This document shows positions 18,201 through 25,800 of a stretch of DNA of 60,678 nt, piece by piece. The stretch lies in the NCBI RefSeq assembly GCF_000812565.1, contig NZ_JTAM01000072.1:1-60678 (forward strand). Reading direction: 5' to 3'. How positions within the stretch are numbered: the first letter of the stretch is position 1; every line of letters starts with the position of its first letter. The position numbers and the translations under genes are program-made. The DNA comes from Flammeovirga sp. OC4 (GTDB taxonomy: Bacteria; Bacteroidota; Bacteroidia; Cytophagales; Flammeovirgaceae). The notes beneath the pieces are model-generated. The model made no database searches and was not told the DNA's origin. It was given only the letters and a program-made list of their open reading frames with translations.

Positions 18201-18456
18201 TGAGGCTTACATCTATGATAACTCATTTGTGAAACTAAGAGAACTTTCGTTAGGCTATAAGTTCCCTAATAAAATCATCAAAGGCACAACAAGTATTGGT
18301 TTGTCTGTATTTGCTAGAAATATTTTACTATGGACAGAATTACCAAACTTTGATCCTGAATCATCTCAAGGTAATAACAATATGGGTGGATCTTTTGAAA
18401 GATTCTCTATGCCAAATACAAACAGTTTTGGTTTCGGTGTTGATATCACTTTCTAA
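15277..18456 (+). CDS. SusC/RagA-family TonB-linked outer-membrane protein (pair 1)
   Basis: A 1059-residue outer-membrane transporter. It has a signal peptide ending near GAYGQ (residue 21), a carboxypeptidase-regulatory-like domain (about 22-105), a 'LDEVVVTA' linker typical of SusC proteins, a plug domain with 'YVIDGMPIS' and 'ILKGQAAAALYGIRASNGVI', and a 22-strand barrel to the C-terminal Phe. It uses TonB energy to import a ligand captured by the SusD partner 21 bases downstream. It groups with the SusC at 30850: both have 'KxSLGYA' after the linker and both are longer than the middle two. The ligand is unknown, with no glycoside hydrolase nearby. Confidence 0.93.
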   Translation: MKKILLLLVAVTISFVGAYGQERTVTGTVSDGGEPLPGVTVVVKGTSKGTITNLDGEFTLDVGNDDVLIFSFIGYSSQEIAVGTQSVIDVPMEVDAEELDEVVVTAMGQTQDKKSLGYAVQEVATEDLQRTGNPGLAGSMQGKISGVDIKPSSGMPGASTQINIRGARSFTGNNAPLYVIDGMPISSNPDFSTGSSVTGSDISNRAVDIDPNDIESINILKGQAAAALYGIRASNGVIIIKTKSGKGNKMGKPVVRINNFTSWETVSRKPEYQTAYSQGTGGNYVSNSSQAWGIPMSELPDDPNVGGNNQGQPGKYFVAQREAAGLDPWVEPNTYDNFGDYFRTGSTVNTSISVSQSTENANYSIGLGNTTQNGVAPSTGMNRWNAKGKFDATVNNYFSVGVSANYVNTDIDKLSAGNDAALAGVYAAPTSYDLKGIPFANPDNPYQQIYYRSQTFDNPYWAANNNVFNDRTDRFFGNAYVQYETDITEDLDIRVKYQLGVDTYTTHFQDIFEYGHRGAEGKITNRGVTNNILNSLTTVNLNWKINTDNNLTAIIGNEVNDTRKKTYTQDGQQFNFGGWRHIENTKVITAQEEQRRTRTVGFFASVSYSYKSLLYLTATGRTDYVSTMPRNNRNFFYPSISGSLVLSEMDFMDNADKVSLLKLRASWAQVGQAGEYFENFYSLPTYGGGWFGSGPFPISYPLAINGANVNSYTQNAKLFDPNLKPQNTASYELGADLGFFNDRITLSYTYSRQNVTDQIFAVPLTASTGFEELETNGGKITTNAHEVTLNVIPVQTQDWTWSVNVNYSRIISKVDELADGVESIFLGGFTTPQVRAAAGYAFPVIYGSSFQRGPNGGILVNEDPNSADYGLPMAGPAKIIGDVTPDFILGFGTNLNYKTWSLGATFEWKQGGQMYSGSNGLINLYGVSEVTADRTNPFIYPGEKADGSPNDIQRGGESDTGAYQRRWDNVEGNIDEAYIYDNSFVKLRELSLGYKFPNKIIKGTTSIGLSVFARNILLWTELPNFDPESSQGNNNMGGSFERFSMPNTNSFGFGVDITF

Positions 18457-18477
18457 TCTAAAATCTTAACAAGAAAA

Positions 18478-19983
18478 ATGGAAAAATTTAAATATATAAA
18501 ATTGCTCCTGATTGGGGTAATGATCTCCTTAGCATCTTGTTCAGAAGATGTGTTGGATGAAATAAATAGAAATCCCAATAACCCTCTCGATACGCCTTCG
18601 CAGTTTGTAATAACTGATGCAATGAACGCCTCTCTAGTAAGAGTAGCCAATGGTGACTATGCTTTTTATGCTTCTCTTTTTATCGAGCATCAAGTAGGTG
18701 TTTTTAATCAATTCCATCAAGCAGAAATTAGATTGGACGCATCTTTGACTCAAGCTACTACTTATAACTCCGCTTGGGTAGGGTCTTATCAAGCGATGAG
18801 AAACTTGAAAGATGTAATTACTAAATGTTCAGAAGGAGGTGCAGAGGTAGGCAATAATCACACACTTGGTGTGGCTCAGATATTAATGGCTTACAACCTA
18901 TCTGTTGTGACAGATATGTGTGGAGATATACCTTGGTCACAAGCTCTTGATCCTGTTAATTACCTAAGACCAGAATTGGACAAGCAAGAAGCAATTTATA
19001 CGGATATCTTTTCATTATTGGATGAAGGTATTGCGAACCTTGAGAAGGACAATGATGGTAATTATGATGCAATAGGAGTTCATGATATGATTTATGGTAG
19101 CCTTAGACCTACTTCCTCAAATGGAAATGATCAAGTTTCATGGAGACAGGCTTGGGTAAAACTAGCTTGGGGATTAAAAGCACGATTTACGATGCGTTTA
19201 TCTCATAAAACACCTAATTATGCTGATGTCCTTGCTCATGCTGCCAAATCGTTCACATCTGCAGACGAAGAAGCAAAGTCTACCTATAATGGTTCAACAT
19301 CTTATAACCCTTATTATCTAATGTATACTCAAAGGGATTATTATGGATCTAGTCAAAGTATGCGTAATAATATGGATGATAATGACCCTAGAATTGCTAA
19401 TTACTTTATTCCTTATCCGAAAAGTGACCCTGCAGATGAACAACTTGAATTTGCTCCGAATGGCGATATTGATCAAATACAAGGTGTATATGGTATATCG
19501 AGCTATTTCAATAATAGAACAGAGAATACTTTTATCATGAGTTATCATGAGTTGCTGTTCTTGATTGCTGAAGCAACCGCTAGAAATAATGGAAGTGCTG
19601 CTGAGATCCAAACAGCTACAGTTGCAGCAGTGAGAGCAGCTTTAGCTTCAGCAAGTATTGCTCAAGCAGACATTGATAACTATATCACATATATTGAGGG
19701 AAATAAAACTTTTGATGTAGATTATGTGATGAAAGAGAAGTACATTTCTCAGTATATCTCAGAATCATTGGAAGCCTATAATGATTACAGAAGATTGAAA
19801 GCAATGAATGGTGGTACTGTTCCGGCGTATGTTACTTTCTTAAACCCTCAGCCAGCAAAGTTTCCTTTAAGAATGACTTACGGTGCTGATGATGTAAATA
19901 ATAATCAAAATGTAAGAGATGCCCTGGGTGATGGCCAGTATGTTTATACAGAAAATGTATGGTGGGCTGGCGGTAGTCGCTAA
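18478..19983 (+). CDS. SusD/RagB-family nutrient-binding lipoprotein (pair 1, SusD-like_2 type)
   Basis: A 501-residue surface lipoprotein with lipobox 'SLASC' (Cys at about 21). The sequence 'EINRNPNNPLDTPSQFVITDAM' is characteristic of the SusD-like_2 (PF12771) subgroup rather than classical SusD. It forms the lid over the SusC barrel encoded just upstream. The C-terminal part has the usual 'EKYISQYISESLEAYNDYRRL' segment. It ends at a strong terminator. Confidence 0.9.
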   Translation: MEKFKYIKLLLIGVMISLASCSEDVLDEINRNPNNPLDTPSQFVITDAMNASLVRVANGDYAFYASLFIEHQVGVFNQFHQAEIRLDASLTQATTYNSAWVGSYQAMRNLKDVITKCSEGGAEVGNNHTLGVAQILMAYNLSVVTDMCGDIPWSQALDPVNYLRPELDKQEAIYTDIFSLLDEGIANLEKDNDGNYDAIGVHDMIYGSLRPTSSNGNDQVSWRQAWVKLAWGLKARFTMRLSHKTPNYADVLAHAAKSFTSADEEAKSTYNGSTSYNPYYLMYTQRDYYGSSQSMRNNMDDNDPRIANYFIPYPKSDPADEQLEFAPNGDIDQIQGVYGISSYFNNRTENTFIMSYHELLFLIAEATARNNGSAAEIQTATVAAVRAALASASIAQADIDNYITYIEGNKTFDVDYVMKEKYISQYISESLEAYNDYRRLKAMNGGTVPAYVTFLNPQPAKFPLRMTYGADDVNNNQNVRDALGDGQYVYTENVWWAGGSR

Positions 19984-20011
19984 TCTTAAACAGTAGAATA
20001 AAAACAATAAA

Positions 20012-20051
20012 AATAAGTCTAACAGATGTTTTCTGTTGGGCTTATTTTTTT
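20012..20051 (+). terminator. Intrinsic terminator after SusD pair 1
   Basis: AATAAGTCTAACAGA (20012-20026) and TCTGTTGGGCTTATT (20032-20046) form a 15-bp stem with two G-U pairs and a 5-nt loop, followed by a T run. Confidence 0.88.
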
Positions 20052-20585
20052 GTCATTTTCTATTTCCCCCCCTCTCTTCTAATATTTAGATAATCGAGGA
20101 GGCTAATAGTTTATTGTATGACAAGTAAATCATAAAATGGTATTTCAGATTAAAAAGGTAGTGAAATAATACTTGTACAGGTTAAAATATTTCCTTTTGC
20201 GTAATTCGCTAAATATAACATAGAGTAAATAGTGTTGTAGCCATATAATATAGTATCTATTAAACAATGTTATGAGATTATATAAATAATACGTTATTGA
20301 AAGCTTTTTTTATTTTTAAATAATTGAATTTTAGAGTTTTGTGTAAAGTTGTTTTCGGTATTTAAAACCATTAACTAAAAATATTAAAAATCGAAGAGTT
20401 AAAAATTAGATATTGCAATACAAACAAAGGTTAAATTTTTAAATATTATCCTTTTTTAAGACTAAACCGAAGGGTTATTTAAAAATCAATCAAAACTTAG
20501 TATTAAACGTTTTTTAGACTTCCATTTCAATTATTAATCTGTTTAAAACGCATACTACTAACCTTAAGCTTAATTTAATTAATTT
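20052..20585. promoter_or_regulatory. Upstream region and leader of SusC pair 2
   Basis: About 530 bases of very AT-rich non-coding DNA. Near the gene is the 'TTTTTTAGACT' element (20510-20520) and, closer to the ATG, 'CCTTAAGCTTAATTTAATTA'; related elements occur before the SusC genes at 25801 and 30850. No exact TAnnTTTG promoter is evident. Confidence 0.5.
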
Positions 20586-23500
20586 ATGAACAAACGACTT
20601 CTATCATTGATAGTACTTACGTTGATGACAATTGTAAGTACTTTTGCACAGGACCGTACCGTTTCAGGTGTGGTTACTGAAGGAGGTGAACCACTTCCTG
20701 GTGTTACAGTATTATTAAAAGGCACGACAAAAGGTACTATCACAGACCTAGATGGTAAGTACCAAATCACCATCGGAGATGATGCAACCTTGGTTTTTAG
20801 TTTTGTAGGTTATACAACACAACAAATTACGGTTGGCCAAAGATCAACTCTTGATATTGCATTAGAGCAAGACTCAGAGCAATTAGAGGAAGTAACCGTA
20901 ATGGGTTATGCTAAAAAGGATATGGCATCCAATACTCCTGAAATTGAAAATGTAACAGATATCGTAACTCCTAACGTTGCGAACTCTTTACAAGGTAAAG
21001 CAGCTGGTGTAAACATCAACGCTTCTTCAGGACAGCCAGGAGCGAAAGCAAATATTGTTATTCGTGGTGTTGGTTCAGTAAATGCTTCTTCTGATCCTTT
21101 ATATGTAATTGACGGTGTAATTCAGACATCATCTGATATTATTGAAGCCAACCAACAAGGTAAAAGAGACCCATTGGCAAATATCAACCCTGAGGATATT
21201 CAAGATATTAAGATCTTGAAAGATGCCGCAGCAACTGCTCTTTATGGTGCTCGTGCAGCTAATGGCGTTATCTTAGTAACAACAAAAGGTGGTCAAGCAG
21301 GAAAAACACAAATCACATTCAGTACAAAACAAGGTGTTTCTTCTTTGTACGAAGGAAATTCTAAAAAAATGAATGCGGATCAATTTGTTAGTGCTAGATC
21401 TCAAGCTCTTGCTTTCCAAAACGGTACTACACCGGAAAGTGAATTAGGTAATGTTGCAGGTGTTCAAATGGTAGATGGTGTTCCTGTATATACAAATACA
21501 AATTGGGTAGATCATGCTTACCGTCAAGGAAGTACTTCTTCTTATGAAGTATCAATGAAAGGTGGTGACGAAAAGACAAGATTCTTAGTTTCTGGTGGTT
21601 ATTTTAACCAAGAAGGTATCTTAGTAGGATCTGACTTTACTCGTTATTCAACTCGTTTTAATGTAGATCATAAATTCAACGATAGATTAGATGTTCAATT
21701 TATTGGTAATGCTTCATACATTGATCAATTAGATGCATCAGATGGTAACTTATTCTCATCACCTCTTTTGGGTGAGTACATGAATATTCCTACAGTAAAT
21801 CCTTACAATGAGGATGGTACTCCAAAAAGTATTTTAGCTAACAACCCAGTTGCAGCAAACTTTGTTCATGATGTTAACTTGAACTCTCGTAGAACAAAGT
21901 CAACTACAGGTCAATTGATTGGTAAATTGAATTACCGTATGACTGATTGGTTGACTTTCCGTCAAACTAATGCAGTGAATGTAGAAGACGTGAAGTTTGG
22001 TAATTATAATTCAGCTTTATCTTATGATGGCAGATCTTCATCAGGTTCTAAGTCAAATAGCTGGGCTGTAAGTACTACCTTGACAAATACATCAATCTTT
22101 TCTTTTGATAAGACTTTTAATGGTGTTCATAATGTAAGTGCTATTGGTGGTTTTGAATACCAGTCTAACAAAGTGACAGGAATCAACGCTTATGGTCAAG
22201 GAATGCCTGAATTACTTCACAACTTAGACAATGCTGCAAATCCAGTATCAATGGGTGGTTACGAAACGGAGTATCGTTTTATGTCATTTATTGGTCAAGC
22301 ATCATACAACTATGATGGTAAGTATTATGCAACTGCATCGTACCGTCGTGATGGTTCTTCAAAATTCGCAAGAGACAACAGATGGGGTAACTTCTATTCT
22401 GCTTCAGCTTCTTGGTATATTTCAAGAGAAGATTTCTTAAGTGGAAATGAAACTGTAACAGATGCAAAGATCAGATCATCTTATGGTGTTACAGGTAATG
22501 CAGAGATTGATAACTTCGAAGCAAGAGGATTATATGCATACTCTAGCTACAACAATGCTTCAGCTGCTTACTTCACTCAGTTATCTAACCCTGATTTAAC
22601 TTGGGAAAAAAGAAAGAAATTCAACATCGGTGCTGATGTAACTTTCCTTGATAGATTCACTTTGAATGTTGACTACTATATCGAAAATTCAGAAGACTTA
22701 TTATTGAACCAACAGTTGTCAGGTACTTCAGGCTTTATGTCTGCTCGTCGTAACATTGGTGCTATGAAAAACTCTGGATGGGAATTCCAATTGAATACTC
22801 AAAACTTAAAAGGTGAGTTTACTTGGAATACAAACTTCAACATCTCATTAAACAAAAACGAAATTACTCGTTTAGACAACGGACAAGATATTCAAATCAA
22901 CGGTCAGCAAATTGCAAGAGAGGGTTCAGCAATGAGAACATTCTTCTTAAGAGAGTGGGCTGGAGCAGATCCTTCATCAGGTGCTCCTGCTTGGTATGCT
23001 AATGATGGTGAAGATCACACAGGTAAAGCTGGTTACTTCATGAGAGATGGTCGTTGGGCAACTACTACTTATGGTAAAGCAGAAAGAGTAGAAATGGGTA
23101 ATCCTTATCCAAAAGCAGTGGGTGGTATTACGAATACATTTGCTTACAAAGGATTTGACTTCTCATTCTTCTTTACTTATTCTCTTGGTGGTAAAATTTA
23201 TAACTCTACTCGTAGATTTATTGATTCTGATGCAGTGTACCCTTATAATATGTTAGAATCTGCTTACACAGCTGATAGATGGCAACAAGAAGGTGATATG
23301 GCTGATAACCCAAGATGGGGTGTTGGTGGAGGACAACAGCACTCTTCACGTTTCTTAGAAGATGGTAGTTACTTAGCTTTAAGAAACATCACTTTAGGTT
23401 ATACTTTACCTAAGCATATTGTAAAGAAAGCAAAATTGAGCAACGTGAGAGTTTATGCTTCAGCTCAAAACTTATGGATCTTATCAGATTACAAAGGATT

Positions 23501-23591
23501 CACTCCTACAACTGTTGATCCAACAGGTATCAACTTCTTTGAATACCCAGAAGGAAAAGTATTCACTGGAGGTTTAACAGTATCATTCTAA
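20586..23591 (+). CDS. SusC/RagA-family TonB-linked outer-membrane protein (pair 2)
   Basis: A 1001-residue transporter. Signal peptide to about residue 21 (STFAQ), carboxypeptidase-regulatory-like domain ('TVSGVVTEGGEPLPGVTVLL'), 'LEEVTVMGYAKKD' linker, plug with 'YVIDGVIQ' and 'ILKDAAATALYGARAANGVI', then the barrel, ending in LTVSF. It resembles classical SusC (GYG-type linker), like the SusC at 25801, and is shorter than pairs 1 and 4. Its SusD partner starts 61 bases downstream. The N-terminal domain is nearly the same as in pair 1, suggesting duplication or gene conversion. Ligand unknown. Confidence 0.93.
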   Translation: MNKRLLSLIVLTLMTIVSTFAQDRTVSGVVTEGGEPLPGVTVLLKGTTKGTITDLDGKYQITIGDDATLVFSFVGYTTQQITVGQRSTLDIALEQDSEQLEEVTVMGYAKKDMASNTPEIENVTDIVTPNVANSLQGKAAGVNINASSGQPGAKANIVIRGVGSVNASSDPLYVIDGVIQTSSDIIEANQQGKRDPLANINPEDIQDIKILKDAAATALYGARAANGVILVTTKGGQAGKTQITFSTKQGVSSLYEGNSKKMNADQFVSARSQALAFQNGTTPESELGNVAGVQMVDGVPVYTNTNWVDHAYRQGSTSSYEVSMKGGDEKTRFLVSGGYFNQEGILVGSDFTRYSTRFNVDHKFNDRLDVQFIGNASYIDQLDASDGNLFSSPLLGEYMNIPTVNPYNEDGTPKSILANNPVAANFVHDVNLNSRRTKSTTGQLIGKLNYRMTDWLTFRQTNAVNVEDVKFGNYNSALSYDGRSSSGSKSNSWAVSTTLTNTSIFSFDKTFNGVHNVSAIGGFEYQSNKVTGINAYGQGMPELLHNLDNAANPVSMGGYETEYRFMSFIGQASYNYDGKYYATASYRRDGSSKFARDNRWGNFYSASASWYISREDFLSGNETVTDAKIRSSYGVTGNAEIDNFEARGLYAYSSYNNASAAYFTQLSNPDLTWEKRKKFNIGADVTFLDRFTLNVDYYIENSEDLLLNQQLSGTSGFMSARRNIGAMKNSGWEFQLNTQNLKGEFTWNTNFNISLNKNEITRLDNGQDIQINGQQIAREGSAMRTFFLREWAGADPSSGAPAWYANDGEDHTGKAGYFMRDGRWATTTYGKAERVEMGNPYPKAVGGITNTFAYKGFDFSFFFTYSLGGKIYNSTRRFIDSDAVYPYNMLESAYTADRWQQEGDMADNPRWGVGGGQQHSSRFLEDGSYLALRNITLGYTLPKHIVKKAKLSNVRVYASAQNLWILSDYKGFTPTTVDPTGINFFEYPEGKVFTGGLTVSF

Positions 23592-23652
23592 TCTAGTTTA
23601 GAATTGATCGTTTAAATGAAATTTTTCAGATACTTTTAGTTAAGAAAATAAG

Positions 23653-25182
23653 ATGAAATTATATAAAATATTAGTAGGAGCAGCATTAGTAGGTGCAATG
23701 ACGTCTTGTTCATTAGATGTTGAACCTCAACAACATGTAGACGTTGATAATATTGAGGCAGTTTCGCCTCAGGATTTAATTGGAGGTCTATTCAATAGAA
23801 TGCAGGCTTTAGGGTATTATGGTCGTAACTTCAACCTATACGGTGATATCGGTACAGATTTAATCTCAGCTACTCCATATGATGGTGGTCGTTTTCAAGA
23901 TCATTATAATTTGAGAAAGAACTTTACCACAATTGGTTCAGATACAGGGAGTGAGACTAATAAAAACACTTTCGATGCGATCTATGAAGTGATTTATAAT
24001 GCAAACTTGATCCTTCAATCGACTGTTTTGGACAAGGAAGATCCGGCGGTACAAAATGCTATGGGTCAGGCTTATTTTGTAAGAGCGTTTGCTTATGTAG
24101 ATTTATTGAAAGCTTATGGCAATGTGCCGCTAATTACAGTTGCACCTGTAACAGTAGAAGAAGCAATTGCATTAAAGCCAGAAAAAGCAGAAAGAGCTGC
24201 AATTTTTACTCAAGTATATGCTGATATTGACGAAGCAATAAATTATATCACAAATACTTCTACAAAAATTAACGCTTCAGTTGATGCCGCAAAAGCATTG
24301 AAAGTACGTGCTTTATTATTTGAAATTGAATCAGACGAAAGTAAAAGAGAAGTTAATGCTGACATGATCATTAGCTTGGCTGATGAGTTAGGAAGTACTT
24401 ATGCTCTTACGCCAATCGATAAGTTATTTGATTACTATCAAGGAGAAGGTGGAGAAGAAACTATCTTCGAATTAAAATTCGCTTCTAATCAAGGTAGAGG
24501 CTCAAATAACTATGGTAATATCTACGGACATAGAAATGCAGGTATGTACGGATCTTACCAAGTGTCACCAAAATTATTTAACCTAGAACATGACTCTGAA
24601 GTAATTTTAGGTGGTGTATCTGCTGATGCTAGATTTGAAACCTCAAAAGAGTTCGGTAAATCACTGATTTATCAAGAAGATTTTGATTTAAGATACGATA
24701 CAATTAGTACTGACCCTATCGTGGTTGATACTGTTCGTTCGCAGCACCACTATATCATGAAATATTACAGTCATGATAACACGATTGGCCTTCATACTCC
24801 TAAGTTATTACGTTTTGCAGAAGTATTGCTTACAAAAGCTGAAGCTTATTTAATTAAGAACGACCCAGCAAAAGCGGCAGAAGCAATCAATATGTTGAGA
24901 GAAAATCGTATTGTTGGTTATACAGATGTAGCCACTGTAACTTTCCAAGATGTTTGGGATGAAAGAGCAAAAGAGTTTGCTTTTGAAGGTCAAAGAATGT
25001 GGGATTTAAGAAGAACAAAACAAAAAGTAACAGTCTCTAATCGTTTAGGTCAAGTGATTGCAACTGAAGATCCTACAATTATTGGAGGAGAGAAAGGTAT
25101 AGGGCAACAAACTTGGTTCCCTATCCCAGAACGTGAGATGTTAGCTAACCCTAATATTGGTGAAAACAACTGGGGATACTAA
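23653..25182 (+). CDS. SusD/RagB-family lipoprotein (pair 2)
   Basis: A 509-residue lipoprotein, lipobox 'MTSCS' with Cys at about 19. The TPR-like N-terminal half contains 'AMGQAYFVRAFAYVDLLKAY' and the C-terminal half 'WDERAKEFAFEGQRMWDLRR' and 'FPIPEREMLANPNIGENNWGY', which are hallmarks of classical RagB/SusD proteins (PF14322 plus PF07980). It partners the SusC upstream. Two terminators follow. Confidence 0.92.
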   Translation: MKLYKILVGAALVGAMTSCSLDVEPQQHVDVDNIEAVSPQDLIGGLFNRMQALGYYGRNFNLYGDIGTDLISATPYDGGRFQDHYNLRKNFTTIGSDTGSETNKNTFDAIYEVIYNANLILQSTVLDKEDPAVQNAMGQAYFVRAFAYVDLLKAYGNVPLITVAPVTVEEAIALKPEKAERAAIFTQVYADIDEAINYITNTSTKINASVDAAKALKVRALLFEIESDESKREVNADMIISLADELGSTYALTPIDKLFDYYQGEGGEETIFELKFASNQGRGSNNYGNIYGHRNAGMYGSYQVSPKLFNLEHDSEVILGGVSADARFETSKEFGKSLIYQEDFDLRYDTISTDPIVVDTVRSQHHYIMKYYSHDNTIGLHTPKLLRFAEVLLTKAEAYLIKNDPAKAAEAINMLRENRIVGYTDVATVTFQDVWDERAKEFAFEGQRMWDLRRTKQKVTVSNRLGQVIATEDPTIIGGEKGIGQQTWFPIPEREMLANPNIGENNWGY

Positions 25183-25196
25183 AATATTGACAAATT

Positions 25197-25229
25197 ATTT
25201 GAACACTGTATTCTAGTGTTCAAATACTT
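25197..25229 (+). terminator. First terminator after SusD pair 2
   Basis: ATTTGAACACT (25197-25207) pairs perfectly with AGTGTTCAAAT (25215-25225), followed by ACTTTTG. Confidence 0.75.
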
Positions 25230-25254
25230 TTGTATTAGGATTTAATAAAAAATT

Positions 25255-25289
25255 AAGCCCAATGGAAAACAATTCCATTGGGCTTTTTG
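25255..25289 (+). terminator. Second terminator after SusD pair 2
   Basis: AAGCCCAATGGAA (25255-25267) pairs perfectly with TTCCATTGGGCTT (25273-25285), loop AACAA, followed by T residues. It is in tandem with the one 30 bases upstream. Confidence 0.88.
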
Positions 25290-25800
25290 TTTGTTAGTGA
25301 TATTACATTAAATACCTCTAAGGACTGTGAATTTTTAAGTTTATTTCAACTTGTCAAAAATTCAAGGCCTTACGACTATGTCTAATTTGACAAAACAATA
25401 ATGGTAGTTATTAATTTTTGATTAAAACTATCATTTTTTTTAACTAAAAAAATACTTGTTTATATAAATTGTATTTTTTTTATAAAAAAATTAAATAATA
25501 GTAATATTGATAGGATTTTTTTTAAGATAAAATGAGATGTCATTCTTTATAAATGAAAATAAAAGTTAAAAAAATGCTAATTTTTCTTTACATTTTAAGA
25601 AACTTTCTACTACATTTGAGATGCTAACGAGTAAAAATCTTTAGCCAAATAGAATTTTACATTATCTATGAACTACTAATTTTAACAGAACATTTTTTGC
25701 TAATTAATTCATTTCAAAGCAGAATAATTTTTATACTAGGAAAGGTTTTTTAGACTAAGCCTAACCGATACCTTAAGTTCCAATTCAATTTAATTTAATT
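25290..25800. promoter_or_regulatory. Promoter region and leader of SusC pair 3
   Basis: About 510 bases without a gene. TACATTTG at 25611-25618 matches the Bacteroidota -7 element TAnnTTTG exactly, with TTTA 20 bases upstream as a weak -33. That would give an untranslated leader of about 175 bases. The leader carries 'TTTTTTAGACTAAG' (25746-25759) and 'CCTTAAGTTCCAATTCAATT' (25771-25790), which are shared with other SusC leaders here. Confidence 0.55.
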
